Positions 13,001 to 23,203 of a stretch of DNA of 64,000 bases are shown in pieces. This DNA is from Mimachlamys varia. Its lineage: Eukaryota > Mollusca > Bivalvia > Pectinida > Pectinidae. The notes beneath the pieces were generated by a model that made no database searches, was not told the origin of the DNA, and was given only the letters and a program-made list of their open reading frames with translations. The translations under genes and the position numbers were made by a program. Numbering within the stretch: position 1 is the first letter of the stretch; each line of letters starts with the position of its first letter. The stretch spans positions 27,217,001-27,281,000 of the forward strand of contig OX392538.1 in assembly GCA_947623455.1 (NCBI GenBank), given 5' to 3'.

Positions 13001-16000
13001 TTATGAAAATGTCAGGTCCACTATCTATAAATCCAGCTTACCCTTTGTTAGAGTGTATGCAAGATGGGCTTCCCTGATTCCAAACCTGGCATATCGCACA
13101 TATGATGGTCTAACAGGAAGGTCTCCAAGATCCAGAAAAGCCTCCATATCGATGTCGAATCGGTTGAACTTGCCGATATTTGACCACCATGTCAGAATTT
13201 TCGTGCCGTTGTCAGGGGCAACCACGGTTAATGAATATATTATATCTTTTCTGTCTTTGTCGTAGTATTCCAATTTAGCACTTGCAGTCATCACCGATGG
13301 CCTCTTTGTAACTAGTCAACACGCACAGATGCATTGTAAATGATGACTTCTTAAACGTTTCATCAGTACAATAGTTGCTTGTAACGTTTAGCTAACTCGA
13401 TGCGGGTACTTTCCTCGGATTATATTAAACCTGACTACCTGGTGAAAGAACCCACATCTTCGACACAAACACGAGCCAAATTCGAGGTCTTGGAAACAAG
13501 ACGACAGCAAATAAAGGTTTTCCGAAATAAGGATCTCAATCAATGTCATGAGTGTAACAAATAATTTTTTGTCGCCTTTGTTCCTCGAAGTTGACTGACA
13601 TTTTTTTGTATATAAAGAAAGTATAAACAACACAAATATAAGGCAGGGTTTTTCTCTACAATCACTCTTAAAAGATGATACGGAAGAAACCAGCCATGGA
13701 ACTGTCAGAAGAAACGGGTTTTTTATCGTCTTAAAATTTAAACTAAACTCGGGGTGTGTCCCGAGGGTCACTGATATTTTGTTAACCTAAACTTGCATGA
13801 CTAATAAGTTTTATCGTATACTTATTAAGCATTTTTTAGTTTCTTTGGGGTATGAAAAAATGTTTGTTTGCAAACTATATGAATCCGCGTGGCCCTTCAT
13901 AACCCTATGAAACTAAAAACAAATGACATCGACACTTATAATTAATTTTTGAAAGTTATTTTCAAATGTAAAACATGTTTATGTACAAATTGACTGATCT
14001 AACAACGGATTCTTTTTTAAAAATCAATACGTCAATACGCCATTTCCGGGATACAACTTTCAGTCGGTTTAGTCATGTGACTTTCATCACCACGTGACTT
14101 TATTTAGAGCACTTTGAAAACAAAATGGCGACTAAATAGAAGTTTTCAATGACGATAAGCGAGGTAAAGTTTTTTGGTCGAAAGAGGGATCACAACTTCA
14201 AATGAAACAAAAAGGGTGTTAGTAAAATTATCTGAGATCACTGATGAACCGAATTTATCGAATTGTATCGAGAAATATGAATGCAATCCACAGTGCTCAT
14301 AATCGGGGTTTCTCTTTGCTGTTGGAAACGATCTGAACGTTACATTTTGCCAGATTGTTTCTTTTACGACTGACAAAAGCATCTTCTGCTTCATCGACGA
14401 CACCCGCCATGATAAATCTTTGTCACATTACGACTGACACATCTAGGCACAACACACCATGACTTAGTTTAAGAGTATGTATCGTTGTTTCGTCCCATTT
14501 TAACCCAAAGCGACTAAAAACATCGAATCGGATCTAGCTGCCATTCGGTCGTCAATGCCGCCATTGTAAAGTGCCCTAAATTTTTCGCGGTCAAATGATC
14601 AAATCAGCGATTTTAGCTCCACTTCAAAAGAGTTCTTGTATCTCGGAAACGGCGTATTGCCGTATTGTGACATTTTTCGCGCAATTTTCGGATCTTTTTC
14701 CATAGAGGTATGTAAAGAAAATCTTAACTAATCAGAAATCCGTATTCTGCATACAATCAATGGGACATTAATTATTTTGTTATTGATAACTAAAATAAAA
14801 AAACTTACTTTCGTTGCATTTTGTGTTCTCTCCCGGACGCTTGCCAAAAGAGCTTGCGCATTGACAATGGTTAGGATATGAACATATTCCAGGGTAACAC
14901 GGTCTAAGGTAGGAACATGTTGCTAAACAAAGGAAAATTTACAAAATAGTTTCACAACATCATCATATAACAAAGCAAATGGACGAAATAAATATCGTCA
15001 ATATTTCATAAATAATCAAAACAAATACATGAATACAATTAGAATATGGATTAAAACACGACGTGACTACTTATGTACCCTACAGATGAAATCGAGAGAT
15101 AAGCCGAGTGAGTATACAAACTGAATTACTAGCTGAAAAGATAACGAGTGTGTAGATGCATTCTTCTTAAATAAAAGATTAATGTTTTAAGTAAATGATG
15201 AGCCATGGATAGAACTTGTTTATGTAAGGTTTTAATTTGTTCACCTTGACACACAAAATGTCATATAAATATAAACAAGAGTTGTCTTTCGTACATTTAT
15301 CGTAATACCGTGCAATGGTACGTAGTTTGGCATATAAACAAACGTGTCCCATATGTTTGTCAGTTCGGCATTTACATGTAAACAAAAGTTGCGTTCCAAA
15401 CGTTTGCCAATTTGACAATTAAACAAAAGCTTGAAAGGTTGTGTCCCCTTGACTGCGGCCCATATTGTGATTCTGGAAACGCTGTGTGTGGTGAATTCAA
15501 CATGGTATTTCAGTGCGATTCACGGATACATTTCTATCTATTTAATATGTTAATGCGCCACAACACAAAAATCGTAGTGTATTCTGAATAAACCGCGAAG
15601 CTGTTGATGATAAGAGTAGGCCTGCACTACTATTTTTTGTGTTATGGCTCAATTACATAAACAATAGTCTTTATAATTTAAGCTTTTCTAAAATAACCCC
15701 TGAGAAAATGCACTTTTAATGTGGAACTCGTTCCCCTCAGGTAGGTGTCGATAGTATAGAATTATGAATTATTATAACCATGAATAAAATTGCATAATAG
15801 ATTGCATTTCCAACATTTTAATAAAAACAAGCTTAGTATGATATCGTCATATAGATCTTCATTGGCACAAATTCATATCTGAAAATAGTTATTGATCTGT
15901 TTTTGCTGCATGCCATTCCAAATGGAACACTAACAGGTCCTGATTTCTGTAAAACATAACAATATGGCGTTATCGTCGGGGGAAATATATAGCGATTCTG

Positions 16001-19000
16001 GACGTTTGTATTTTAAAGAGTGTGGCGAATGGCGGTATGCGAGGGTGGCGAACTTAAGGAGGGAATTATATAGGAGAGAAATCCGTTCTAGAGGTTTAGG
16101 TGGCGGTATGCGAGGGTGGCGGTAGATTCGGGTGGCTATAGGTCGAGGGTTCACTGTATAAATAAAAATTACTTTCAATCCATAATTTACATATTTTACG
16201 ATAGAATAATTGCGTAATTCCATGTACATATTTTTCATTAATTAGTTGCCTCTTAAGTTCACGCCGTGGGTAAGAGTAGGTTTCCTATTTTAGCCCATGA
16301 CATACAGGAGTGTAATAATTATTTGTTGTGTCAAAATTAACAGCGTATTGTTTAGGAAAGAAATATGTTTCGAAATAATTCATTCAGCCAATGACATTGT
16401 CGCCATATTAATGTCAGAGGATCAGTAACAAAACCTCGTCTTTTTACAACTGTATACTGATTTTCGTTTTATATGTATAATGATAGTATTTGCCAACCAT
16501 ATTTATAGGCATTTAGGGTTATGACTTGAAGTAATCAAGGAGAATTCACATTCCTAATTCAACAACATACTTCTTATAACTACTTTGACGTAATACTTAC
16601 GTGTACCGCAGTTAGAGCCCGCGTGCGTTTCACCACAGTCACAGACAGATGGGGCTACACATGTGCCTACTCCACCACACCCTCGTGGACAATGTGCTGA
16701 AACGAAATATCAAACTTATAACTTTGTGGATGTTAAATAGTCCCTTATCTTACAGAACAAAATGTTCTTGTGTCCTTTTTTTTTAAATAACGATAACCTA
16801 AAACTGTTCAATCCTATCAATAGGAATTCGGATTAATTACTGGCTTTGCCAGAAATAATCAGCACAGCGTTACCCTATAAAAGTTGTAGCTAATCACTTA
16901 CGAACACATCGTCCACGATTATTCTTGTATCCAGAGCAACAGTATTCTCTGCTGATGTATGTGTAGGATATACGGGTACCCCAACTCCAACACCTACAGT
17001 ATAAGAGCGATCATATTAGGACAATTGAAATATCTCAAAGGTGTTTCAGAATTTTATATAAAATCTTAGGACAATTAAAACTTCTTAAAGGTGTTTCAGA
17101 AATTCATAAACAGTTTAAGGACAATTAAAATATCTTAAAAGCGTTTCAGAATTTCATATATAATCTTTGGACAATTAAAATATCATAAAGGTGTTTCAGA
17201 ATTTCATATATAATCTTAGGACAATTAAAATATCTTAAATGTGTTTCAGAAATTTATAAAGAGTTTTCGGACAATTGAAATATCTTAAATGTGTTTCAGA
17301 ATTTTATATATAATTTTAGGACAATTGATATATCTTGAAAGTGTTTCAGAATTTTATATATAATCTTAGGACAATTAAAATATCTTGAATGTGTTTCAGG
17401 ACCGAATATATAATTTTCCTAAGTGAACATCATAGAAATCAAACAAAAAGGAATAGAAAGGTTTTTTTGGTTACAGGTTTAATGCTATGCCTTTGCCCGT
17501 TTCTTTGATCGAAAATAAATCAATCCGTTATAAAACAATTGAATCGGTTATTCAGTTATTTTATGCAGTTACATAATTCAGCATCACTTATTAATTAAAG
17601 GATGTTATAGTATTGATTCTTCTGATTCACCACTTACCCCAAAAACCAGAACTTGCAGTATCTCGACTCATGAATTTGGGAGTGATCGGATCGGCAAACA
17701 GTGCTGAAGATGAAATACATACATGTTAAGTAGAAATGTAAAGGATCAAAGAGTAAAGCAATAAAGAAAAAGAAGAGGCCCACAGGGCTTCAATGCTCAA
17801 TTGAATATTTGAACAAACCGCATTACATGCACATTGAAATAATGGTGAAAGGTAAACAAATTATAACAAGTTTTTTTAACATTTTACATTTGTGGAATCA
17901 TACAATATAACACTTAGATAAGATTTTGCCTGATTCAGTTAATACTGCCTTTCACTATGAATGGGTTCCTTCAGCATGAGTTTTCATTGAAATAACACTA
18001 TAAAGTCGGCTCAAAAACCAATATAACATGGTGGTAATTATACTGTTTAAAATCATGTTTTTGTGCGTCTAGTCCGTCAAACATTTTCAGCAGGTGCGTT
18101 TGCCGTTTGGGCTTTTTCCCTTAAATTTTGTAATATAATAAGGTTATGATGAATACTCCACAGATCTACCTGTGAGTTAACTGAAAACTTTAAACCTTAA
18201 AGCTGACAATGCAAGTTAAAAAGCTTTAAAAAAAACGGCTAAGTAAAAATTTTACAAATTTTAGTTTTTGCCTTGCTTGGAAACGATAGTCGGCTTCCTT
18301 GGGTATAAAAGGCACCCAGGCCGTCAAACCGGTTCTCATTGTTGTGATGAAACCGCACGGCGACACTTCTATAGACCTATATAGCTAGCCAACACATACT
18401 TTCTATTTTTTTTACGATATTTTCTATCAGTATCAACATTGACATGGACATTAAAGGTGTTATTATAACGATATTATACAATATGAGCAAAATAAAAAAA
18501 AAACCCATTAGATTACACCAAAATTCGTGAGAATAAAAAACAAGTACATGAATGACAACTGATCACCTACCTTAGTATTCAATTGGAATATCATGTCGCT
18601 ACGAGTAATCAGTTCCTGTGTGATAAACATTGCTATAACATCCATTTATTTCCATCAAAATAAGTTCCCCTCACTCGCATGTGTTCGTGCACGTGTTTTA
18701 CATAATCAAGACTATGCTCGCGTGTTACACTACATTTTCATTACATGCGCTTTAGTGGCAAGGCTTAATATTATAGATAGTATTGGAAGCGAGTATATAT
18801 TCTGTTCGGAATGTTTCGCTCTGCTTCCGAATGTAAAATCAACATGTCGATGTCCATTACGTATACATAGGTGAAGGGACAGTTAGGGTGTTTTCAGTTG
18901 TTTTTTTTTCATTTTGCTTTGGCACACGATTTATGATGGTGTCTGAGAGAGTGACCATCTTCATGTAACTTCAACTTCAAGGTAAGTGTGTGTTGGTCAT

Positions 19001-21631
19001 TCCAGTTTTGTAACTCCAGTGTCACCTGTTGTGTCCGCAGATGTGTTGCACTTTGCACGGCCAGTGTTCATGTAAAAACCGGTTTGACAGGCTGGGTGCC
19101 TTTTATACCCAGGGAGGCCGACTCTTGTTTCCAAGCAAGGCAAAAACTAAAATGTCTGCCTCTCCTTAGTAACCTGTTAGGGGGGCATCTCAAAAACTTA
19201 ATGAAATATAACTTTGCCGTATTTTTTTTTAATCTCAACAAAAAAGCTTTTTAACTTGCATTGTCAGCTTTAACAGAAGCCATCCGCTAGATACTTTTAC
19301 GCACCAGTAGGCTAGCTACACTGTAAGAACAGTTCGAACACGTAGTTTGGAAGAGGGTGCTCGTACATAAGAGATAAGTAATTCGATGAAACAGGTTGAA
19401 TTAGTGTTTAAACGATTGCTTATCGGAAATTAAATGTATTGGTGTAATATTTGAATACACATAAGCTTGAAATTACTCTTTTGAGACTCAAAAAGAATAG
19501 AACTATATCGTATTGCATCTTGACTTTCCGAAAGTAGTAAAAAGGCCTTAATGGATATTTTCCTACGCAGCATAGACGGCGCATGGCTTTGATTTGTTTA
19601 ATGTGAATATCTGTGTTAAATGAATACAATGACTTATTTGGCTCGGGACGAAAAGACGAAGATGGCTCGCCCCAGGCTCGCCATATCGCCTTTTCTAACA
19701 CTCTAATCTTTAACTTGATGTCAGTTTGTAATCATTTTTTTCCTCTAGGCGAAAATTTATTCGAACTTAAATAATGTGCCGGATTATTAAAACGTTTAAT
19801 TAATATTGAAAATTTATATACAATACTGCGATACCGCTTTGGCCCCAAAATACGGAAATATACCAGTGAAACATGTTGACAAAATACAACTTTTAACGTG
19901 AGTGTCTGATTAGGAATATTCATTACACAGTATGGTGTAACTTAAATATTCAAGTAAAATTATCCACATTGTATATATCTACCTTGTGTTTAAATAACGG
20001 ACCTAAATAATTTAATTCTTTGCTTAGTTCGACAGCTTAAATCTACAAAAAAGTAGGGAGATTAACATTTAATTTTGAACACTACGATACGTATACAATG
20101 TATGTATGAGAAGCTGAAATATAGCAGTGACTTAAATAATCTATTTCCGTGATCTGGAAAATAAAACTCAATAATTTGATTTCTTGTTTATACAAGTTAT
20201 ATCAAGGACTCATATCGATCATTTTTCCTAATTGAACAGTAGGCACTAAGGTGTGCAGGTTGTTTACAGCTAAATACACAAAAACCCATCTGGGTTCAAT
20301 GCGGGCAACAGGAGGCCAAACATACCTTACATCGGTATGACATTAAAGAAATATCAGCTTGTTGGATATGATATTTATTTCACGAGCTTTAAGTGCTCTT
20401 TTGGACTTTTGAAGATTAACTATCTCGAATGAAATAATTACCATATCCAACAACCACGAATCGTGTGATCTGTTTCTATCACAATTTCAGCCGTAAAACA
20501 GCAATGCTTCATTGCGTAAACATATCGGATCGTATTTTCCCGCCAACTGATTACTTGATACACCGAGAGTTGCACCCACGTTATATGGAAAAAATTTGGG
20601 TATTTGACGCAAGTATGTTCCAATTTTCTATTTGACAACGGGTGCTAAGATAAAGGAAGGATTTCATGAAAAAAATAAGTGTTAGCACTGTCAGCAAGCC
20701 TAGTTATCACGCGCATCCAACTGATAAAAACAGGGACCCAAGTGAATGCTATCTGATTAAGTAATATTTATTGATAATTAACTCATACCCGTGAGGGTTA
20801 AAAGTTTGAAAGCATTTTGCATTTGGTATATGTAACCACCCTAGATTATCTGAATTGAAAAAAAAAATATTTTGAAATCATATCCATATTCCTCCATATA
20901 AAATGTCATAATACCAGACAACGTTTGCCACAAGTTGTAAATATTTTCCTATTGTTAGGAAAGGGATGGGAGCACCGCCGAGCATTTTTATACATTTTGT
21001 AAATGAAACCAACTAAAATAAAAACGTCTGTATTTACAGTCACTTGATTATCAAACTTGTAAACCATAAAGTATTTTTGTAACTTGATATAACTTAATAT
21101 TGCGATATCAATTCAACATTAATTCCAAAAGTGGGATATTTGCGAACATAACAATTTCAAAGTAAAAGCGATTGCTTCTATTAAAAAGCAGACGCTTCTG
21201 TAAAATGTGTTATTGTAAGGTAGGTACATTTGTAATGATAATGATGTTTCTTTTTTGTTTAACATTAAAGTCAAATGTTGTTATCAATCCTTACACACAA
21301 AGGGAAATATAAACTATGTGAGCTTATCCAGTTCCAGGGTATAAATATTCACTTAAAAAACTGGAAATGTCTGCGAGACATAAATACCCCCCTACCCCCC
21401 GCCCCCAGCTTGTTACATTAACATTGAACGGACGGAACACGACGCGACGTGACACGGTGGACATGGGTAACACTATGCCCCCCATTGCATGTCGGGACAT
21501 AACAAAGAACAACTGCAGTTGTATTCACCGAAAGCATACACTATAATGTAAAAGACTACTCACCCGGTAAGGGCATATACCCCTGTGGCAATGATTGCAA
21601 CGATGAAACAAACAGCTGTGATCTGTTTCAT
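902..21631 (-). CDS. Receptor tyrosine-kinase-like gene, first 18 coding exons (3' part outside window)
   Basis: Exons on the minus strand, in transcript order: 21631-21564, 17703-17638, 16993-16902, 16696-16601, 14922-14809, 13311-13042, 12700-12571, 12148-11947, 11630-11395, 9913-9581, 8722-8465, 7636-7504, 7013-6819, 5793-5757, 3490-3416, 2494-2340, 1711-1519, 1021-902. Every junction is GT-AG and every phase matches, giving about 924 residues without a stop. Order: signal peptide (1-20), Cys-rich start (about 24-75), two EGF-like modules (76-145), a long ectodomain (146-760), one membrane helix (about 762-785), a basic juxtamembrane segment, then the kinase N-lobe from about 850. The ectodomain includes a stretch that looks fibronectin-III-like. 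EGF plus FN3-like modules, one helix and a tyrosine kinase recall the Tie family, but I infer only a receptor tyrosine-kinase-like protein. The catalytic loop and activation segment are not in the window. It probably senses an extracellular ligand at the plasma membrane. Confidence 0.85.
1519..1711 (-). CDS. RTK-like gene exon 17: juxtamembrane tyrosines, kinase subdomains I-II
   Basis: It encodes TGGFDEDDIYMYGHQTYEHA, with three tyrosines that could be phosphorylated, then W-x4-PEDL and the N-lobe. The glycine loop reads LVGKFARIYEA, so only the central Gly of GxGxxG is kept. The subdomain II lysine is present (VVAKTLK, about residue 881). Confidence 0.9.
2340..2494 (-). CDS. RTK-like gene exon 16: membrane helix and juxtamembrane segment
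   Basis: A pyrimidine-rich acceptor (CTACTCAATAG) gives SLILVLAFIAFVIFLQ, then the stop-transfer-like basic run RTGRLQKVRERSQEGIRSMR. It ends at GTGAAT after GLASYK in phase 0. Confidence 0.85.
2850..3365. repeat. Dispersed repeat with palindromic end, copy 1 (RTK-like intron)
   Basis: It shares TCTACAGTCTACACTGACATTCACTCGATAACCA-type sequence with 41645-42080 over about 450 bp. It ends in an imperfect palindrome (about 3195-3360) containing TTTAGTTTATGAGATCATAA. Confidence 0.8.
3416..3490 (-). CDS. RTK-like gene exon 15: ectodomain end and start of membrane helix
   Basis: It encodes CARKFQERLVHSAALGGGAI and then PGIVV. The small and hydrophobic tail is the outer part of the transmembrane helix, completed by exon 16. 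Confidence 0.85.
3655..3800 (-). repeat. VVDEAED dispersed repeat, diverged copy in RTK-like intron
   Basis: The core is decayed (TCCTGATTCATCGACGACGA) but the flanking blocks keep their order. Confidence 0.6.
4595..4842. mobile_element. MITE in an RTK-like intron
   Basis: Left end GTTAATCAACTTATTTTCGCG, limited here to TTAATCAACTTATTTTCGCG, pairs with CGCGAAAATAAGTTGGTTTA at the right. Further inverted CGCG-containing blocks lie inside. About 250 bp. Confidence 0.65.
5369..5546 (-). repeat. tRNA-derived SINE, family 1 (RTK-like intron)
   Basis: On the minus strand it begins GTAGTCGGGTGGTGAAGTGG (A-box-like) with the B-box-like GGGTTTGATTCCCTG about 45 bp on. The body CTCCGGTTTCCTCCCACTAT matches the SINE at 37.8 kb. 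The pol III boxes look promoter-like, but the unit is a retroposon, not a functional tRNA. Confidence 0.8.
5757..5793 (-). CDS. RTK-like gene exon 14: 37-nt small exon
   Basis: It is bounded by TTGTTACAG and GTAAGT and encodes IANVQSLNGMDY. Phases (0 to 1) match both neighbours. Skipping it would shift the frame, so it is likely constitutive. Confidence 0.65.
6819..7013 (-). CDS. RTK-like gene exon 13: membrane-proximal Cys-rich segment
   Basis: Phase 0-0, 65 codons: NTRDECELSGDCYCIASGEC, then a tail ending NRSIEYT. Five cysteines in the first part form a small disulfide-rich knot near the membrane. Confidence 0.85.
7065..7250 (-). repeat. VVDEAED dispersed repeat, partial copy in RTK-like intron
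   Basis: Core CTTCTGCTTCATCGACGACA with the AAATCTTTCTCACA flank and the distal ACCATAATCGAAACTCGAAA block. Confidence 0.7.
7504..7636 (-). CDS. RTK-like gene exon 12: ectodomain segment
   Basis: It encodes ILLRTLDTDSGIAMVTWSFR and ends PLSKETVN. The acceptor at 7636 lies about 17 bp from a tandem 19-bp array in the upstream intron. Confidence 0.85.
7654..7748. repeat. 19-bp tandem array, 5 copies, in RTK-like intron 11
   Basis: Unit ATAATGTCCATAAGTGTTT, with one copy lacking a base. On the minus strand the array ends about 17 bp before the exon-12 acceptor. Confidence 0.9.
8465..8722 (-). CDS. RTK-like gene exon 11: ectodomain segment
   Basis: It starts after TTCCCTTAG and encodes FQLHVENFLHGVDPQPPTVF, later GDCVLTWVRADDIIGNTAID. 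Two cysteines, a D-D-S-P-P motif near the end, and an NES sequon. Phase 2 to 2. Confidence 0.85.
9581..9913 (-). CDS. RTK-like gene exon 10: largest ectodomain exon
   Basis: At 333 nt this is the longest exon. It starts after TTTTACAG and encodes YVRELFLYDATSDISMDSSH, later WQVTNKRGKTPIDVDWTGHF. No cysteines, one NRT sequon. I do not recognise the domain. Confidence 0.85.
10165..10275 (-). repeat. VVDEAED dispersed repeat, partial copy in RTK-like intron
   Basis: GGTGTTCCGGAAGAGTAAGC followed by CTTCTGCTTCATCGACGACA. Sense relative to the host gene. Confidence 0.7.
10870..11090 (-). repeat. VVDEAED dispersed repeat, 5' half in RTK-like intron
   Basis: Core at 10888-10918, then AAATCTTTGTCACATCCAAG, TTCTCAAAATGAGAACCGAG and GAGACAAAGATGGCGACCAT, the conserved start of the family. 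Confidence 0.72.
11395..11630 (-). CDS. RTK-like gene exon 9: FN3-like segment
   Basis: The correct frame reads NPVTLKWSGWGDSLSGLDSY and ends PGMYSAILGVKDRANNTR. Leading Trp, central Tyr and a Tyr-containing G-strand-like end resemble fibronectin III, although the match is loose. Phase 0 to 2. Confidence 0.85.
11947..12148 (-). CDS. RTK-like gene exon 8: ectodomain segment
   Basis: It encodes FTMRFEVTSGGYMRLSDGSR and continues to PKPPLQVVNDITR. The close (PPLQV..) is typical of the linker that opens an FN3-like repeat in the next exon. Two cysteines (HCRDDSAC). Confidence 0.85.
12571..12700 (-). CDS. RTK-like gene exon 7: ectodomain segment
   Basis: It starts after TTTTTAAG and ends at GTAAGT (phase 1 to 2). 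It encodes SRDVANQTKTVMCHRATQEL and then a segment ending FFGYRLDNGDV. Two cysteines, one NQT sequon. Confidence 0.8.
13042..13311 (-). CDS. RTK-like gene exon 6: ectodomain segment
   Basis: Phase 1-1, 90 codons, no cysteines. It begins TKRPSVMTASAKLEYYDKDR and reads as a beta-rich extracellular fold with an N-glycosylation sequon (NGT). I do not recognise the domain. Confidence 0.85.
14370..14440 (-). repeat. VVDEAED dispersed repeat, short fragment in RTK-like intron
   Basis: GCATCTTCTGCTTCATCGAC and the GATAAATCTTTGTCACA flank, nearly identical to 10880-10935. Confidence 0.7.
14809..14922 (-). CDS. RTK-like gene exon 5: second EGF-like module
   Basis: A symmetrical phase 1-1 exon encoding TCSYLRPCYPGICSYPNHCQ and then CASSFGKRPGENTKCNE. 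Its Cys spacing is like exon 4. The matching phases make exons 4 and 5 interchangeable modules. Confidence 0.85.
15960..16160. mobile_element. DNA-transposon end fragment in RTK-like intron
   Basis: The right end read on the minus strand is TACAGTGAACCCTCGACC, typical of pogo/Tigger-type termini. A direct repeat with GGCGGTATGCGAGGGTGGCG occurs twice inside. No opposite end is visible. Confidence 0.45.
16601..16696 (-). CDS. RTK-like gene exon 4: EGF-like module
   Basis: A symmetrical phase 1-1 exon. It encodes HCPRGCGGVGTCVAPSVCDC followed by GETHAGSNCGT. Six cysteines with C-x3-C, C-x4-C and C-x-C spacing mark an EGF-like (laminin/MEGF style) repeat. Confidence 0.85.
16902..16993 (-). CDS. 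RTK-like gene exon 3: Cys-rich module (EMI-like end)
   Basis: The exon encodes a segment that ends REYCCSGYKNNRGRCV. The CCxGY...C pattern is the usual end of EMI domains just before EGF repeats. The acceptor lies about 25 bp from a tandem 50-bp array in the intron. Confidence 0.8.
17018..17417. repeat. 50-bp tandem array, 8 copies, in RTK-like intron 2
   Basis: Units begin AGGACAATTAAAATATCTTA and start at 17018, 17068 and so on to 17368, with no length change between units. On the minus strand the array ends about 25 bp before the exon-3 acceptor at 16993. Confidence 0.93.
17638..17703 (-). CDS. RTK-like gene exon 2: start of the Cys-rich N-terminus
   Basis: It starts after TTCAG and ends at GTAAGT (phase 2 to phase 2). 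It encodes GTVCRSDHSQIHESRYCK and then FWFLG. With exon 3 it may form a short EMI-like Cys-rich module, as in MEGF-type proteins. That assignment is tentative because the module is shorter than usual. Confidence 0.75.
18197..19273. mobile_element. TTAA-flanked inverted-repeat element in RTK-like intron 1
   Basis: TTAA at 18197-18200 and 19270-19273 flank ends that read AGCTGACAATGCAAGTTAAA inward on both sides. The arms extend about 150-200 bp with indels, including TTTTGCCTTGCTTGGAAAC and GGGTATAAAAGGCACCCAG. TTAA duplications are typical of piggyBac and Kolobok superfamilies. No transposase is seen, so it is non-autonomous. Confidence 0.8.
21564..21631 (-). CDS. RTK-like gene exon 1: start codon and signal peptide
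   Basis: The ATG is at 21631-21629. The exon encodes MKQITAVCFIVAIIATGVYA and then LT, a classic secretory signal: short basic start, hydrophobic core, small residues at the likely cleavage point. It ends in phase 2 at a strong GTGAGT donor. Intron 1 is about 3.9 kb and holds a TTAA-flanked inverted-repeat element. Confidence 0.85.
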
Positions 21632-21639
21632 CACGACAG

Positions 21640-22050
21640 GTCATCCGTAGCACAGCTGGAGACTGAATGAATGGTTAGGTGTCCGCTGTCTTCTTAAGAC
21701 TGCATTTGATATTGACTCATCGTATTTATTTCCTTGTTGCTGCCTACGCATTAACTTTCGCTATCTGTTTTGTTATCAGTAGGTACTTCTATTTATAAAT
21801 TATAAAAATTATATTTTCAAACTATTGTTAATATTTATTTTAATCTTTCCTCGATCTTTACTTAAACGATGACCAACACGGACAACTTACTACTAACCTG
21901 TATGATAAACGTGACGATTTCAATTTTCCGATCTTCTCCATCCTATGGTGTTTACATGTCGCAGTTGATTCGTTATTCTAGGGCTTGCTCTGAATATCGA
22001 GATTTTCGTGATAGAAGTCAACTGCTGACGAACAAACTTACAGCACAGGG
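21640..22050. promoter_or_regulatory. Upstream region of the RTK-like gene (promoter side), no motif resolved
   Basis: The minus-strand start codon at 21631 has only about 400 bp before the first dispersed repeat. No clear TATA box is placed. The promoter is inferred only from position. Confidence 0.3.
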
Positions 22051-22435
22051 ATTCGAGAGATGCAGGTTGATGAAGACTTTGGTCGCCATCTTGATCTTAT
22101 CAAGAAATATTTTGTATATTTGTGTGATATGAAAATGGACGTTTTTGAGTTTGCTTATTAGTGTGTTTACTTGTTGTGATGACAATGATGACTCGGTTCT
22201 CATTTTGAGGATTAATGCTTACTTGGATGTGACCTAGATTTACACGACGGTGTCGTCGATGAAGCAGAAGACGCTTACTTTTCCGGAATACCTGGTCTTA
22301 TTTTCTTGTGCTTTTACGAGAGTCTCCATGAAAATATTTCCTTTGTTCCTATTTTGCCCCTAGTTTAATCGATTTTGAGTTCGGATTATAGTTTTGTTGA
22401 CGCTTTGGTATTCTATGATTTTTTTACAACTATGA
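22050..22435 (+). repeat. VVDEAED dispersed repeat, near-full copy
   Basis: About 380 bp, starting near TTTGGTCGCCATCTTGATC and ending in an A-rich tail. The core GTGTCGTCGATGAAGCAGAA is shared with eight other sites in the window. The family may be a SINE-like or non-autonomous element. Its type is unresolved. Confidence 0.75.
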
Positions 22436-22449
22436 AATAAAGTATCTAA

Positions 22450-22630
22450 CCTTTATTGATCTCTCTTGTTGACCCGAATTTCGCGTGGATGGCGAGTGGC
22501 GAAGTACTTGAAAACAACCAACATGGTCGGACGGGTTACCTCTTACCTTTCAACAGCCAATTGGGGAATTGAACCCTGGTCGCCTCGAAAAAGAAACAAG
22601 TGTGTTATCCGCTACGCCAACTGCTCGCCC
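22450..22630 (-). repeat. tRNA-derived SINE, family 2
   Basis: On the minus strand the head reads GCGAGCAGTTGGCGTAGCGG with B box GGTTCAATTCCCC. The body includes AAGTACTTCGCCACTCGCC. It ends in an A/T-rich tail near 22450. Confidence 0.78.
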
Positions 22631-23203
22631 TTTGATCAGTTTTCTTATGCAGGAACCTCTGCCAAATAGTGCGCTTTTTATTGTCCTCTACTTCTTACTG
22701 CCATTGAAACCCGAATGGGATATGTTTATTTTCTTTTTATCTATTCTTTCTGCTTGATTTGCGTTCTGAATTTGGTATCTTATCTTTTTCTTGTCTTTTC
22801 ATTCCGAAAAATATTTTCTTTCAAATGTCTCTCTAGGCACCGCCCCTTTTTTGGCATTTAGTTGAGCGTTTGCACTGAGAGGATGGTATTTGGTTCTATC
22901 CCCAAGCGTTTTCAAGAACATACCGAAGCATCTGAAATACACATTTATTCAACAAATAGGGCTCACACCGGCGGGCCATTCTTAATTGACCTTTGCTGTT
23001 GATAGAACGTAAAAGCAATAAAACCAAACCAAGCCTGTCCTCTAAAGCGAGCGAGACATACCAGAGTCTCTTCTCCATGGTTGACGCCCAGTATTTCGTG
23101 TGTCGAACGCAAGAAGTGGTGACGCTATTTATGTTTGGCGCTGTATTTGGTATTGGAAGTTCTGTTTGGGAAAAACACTTGGAGATGGATTTAGTGCAAA
23201 GAA

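Noticed and set aside
13388..13771. Minus-strand 127-residue frame
   Set aside because: It lies in an RTK-like intron directly upstream of exon 6 and shows no recognisable protein feature.
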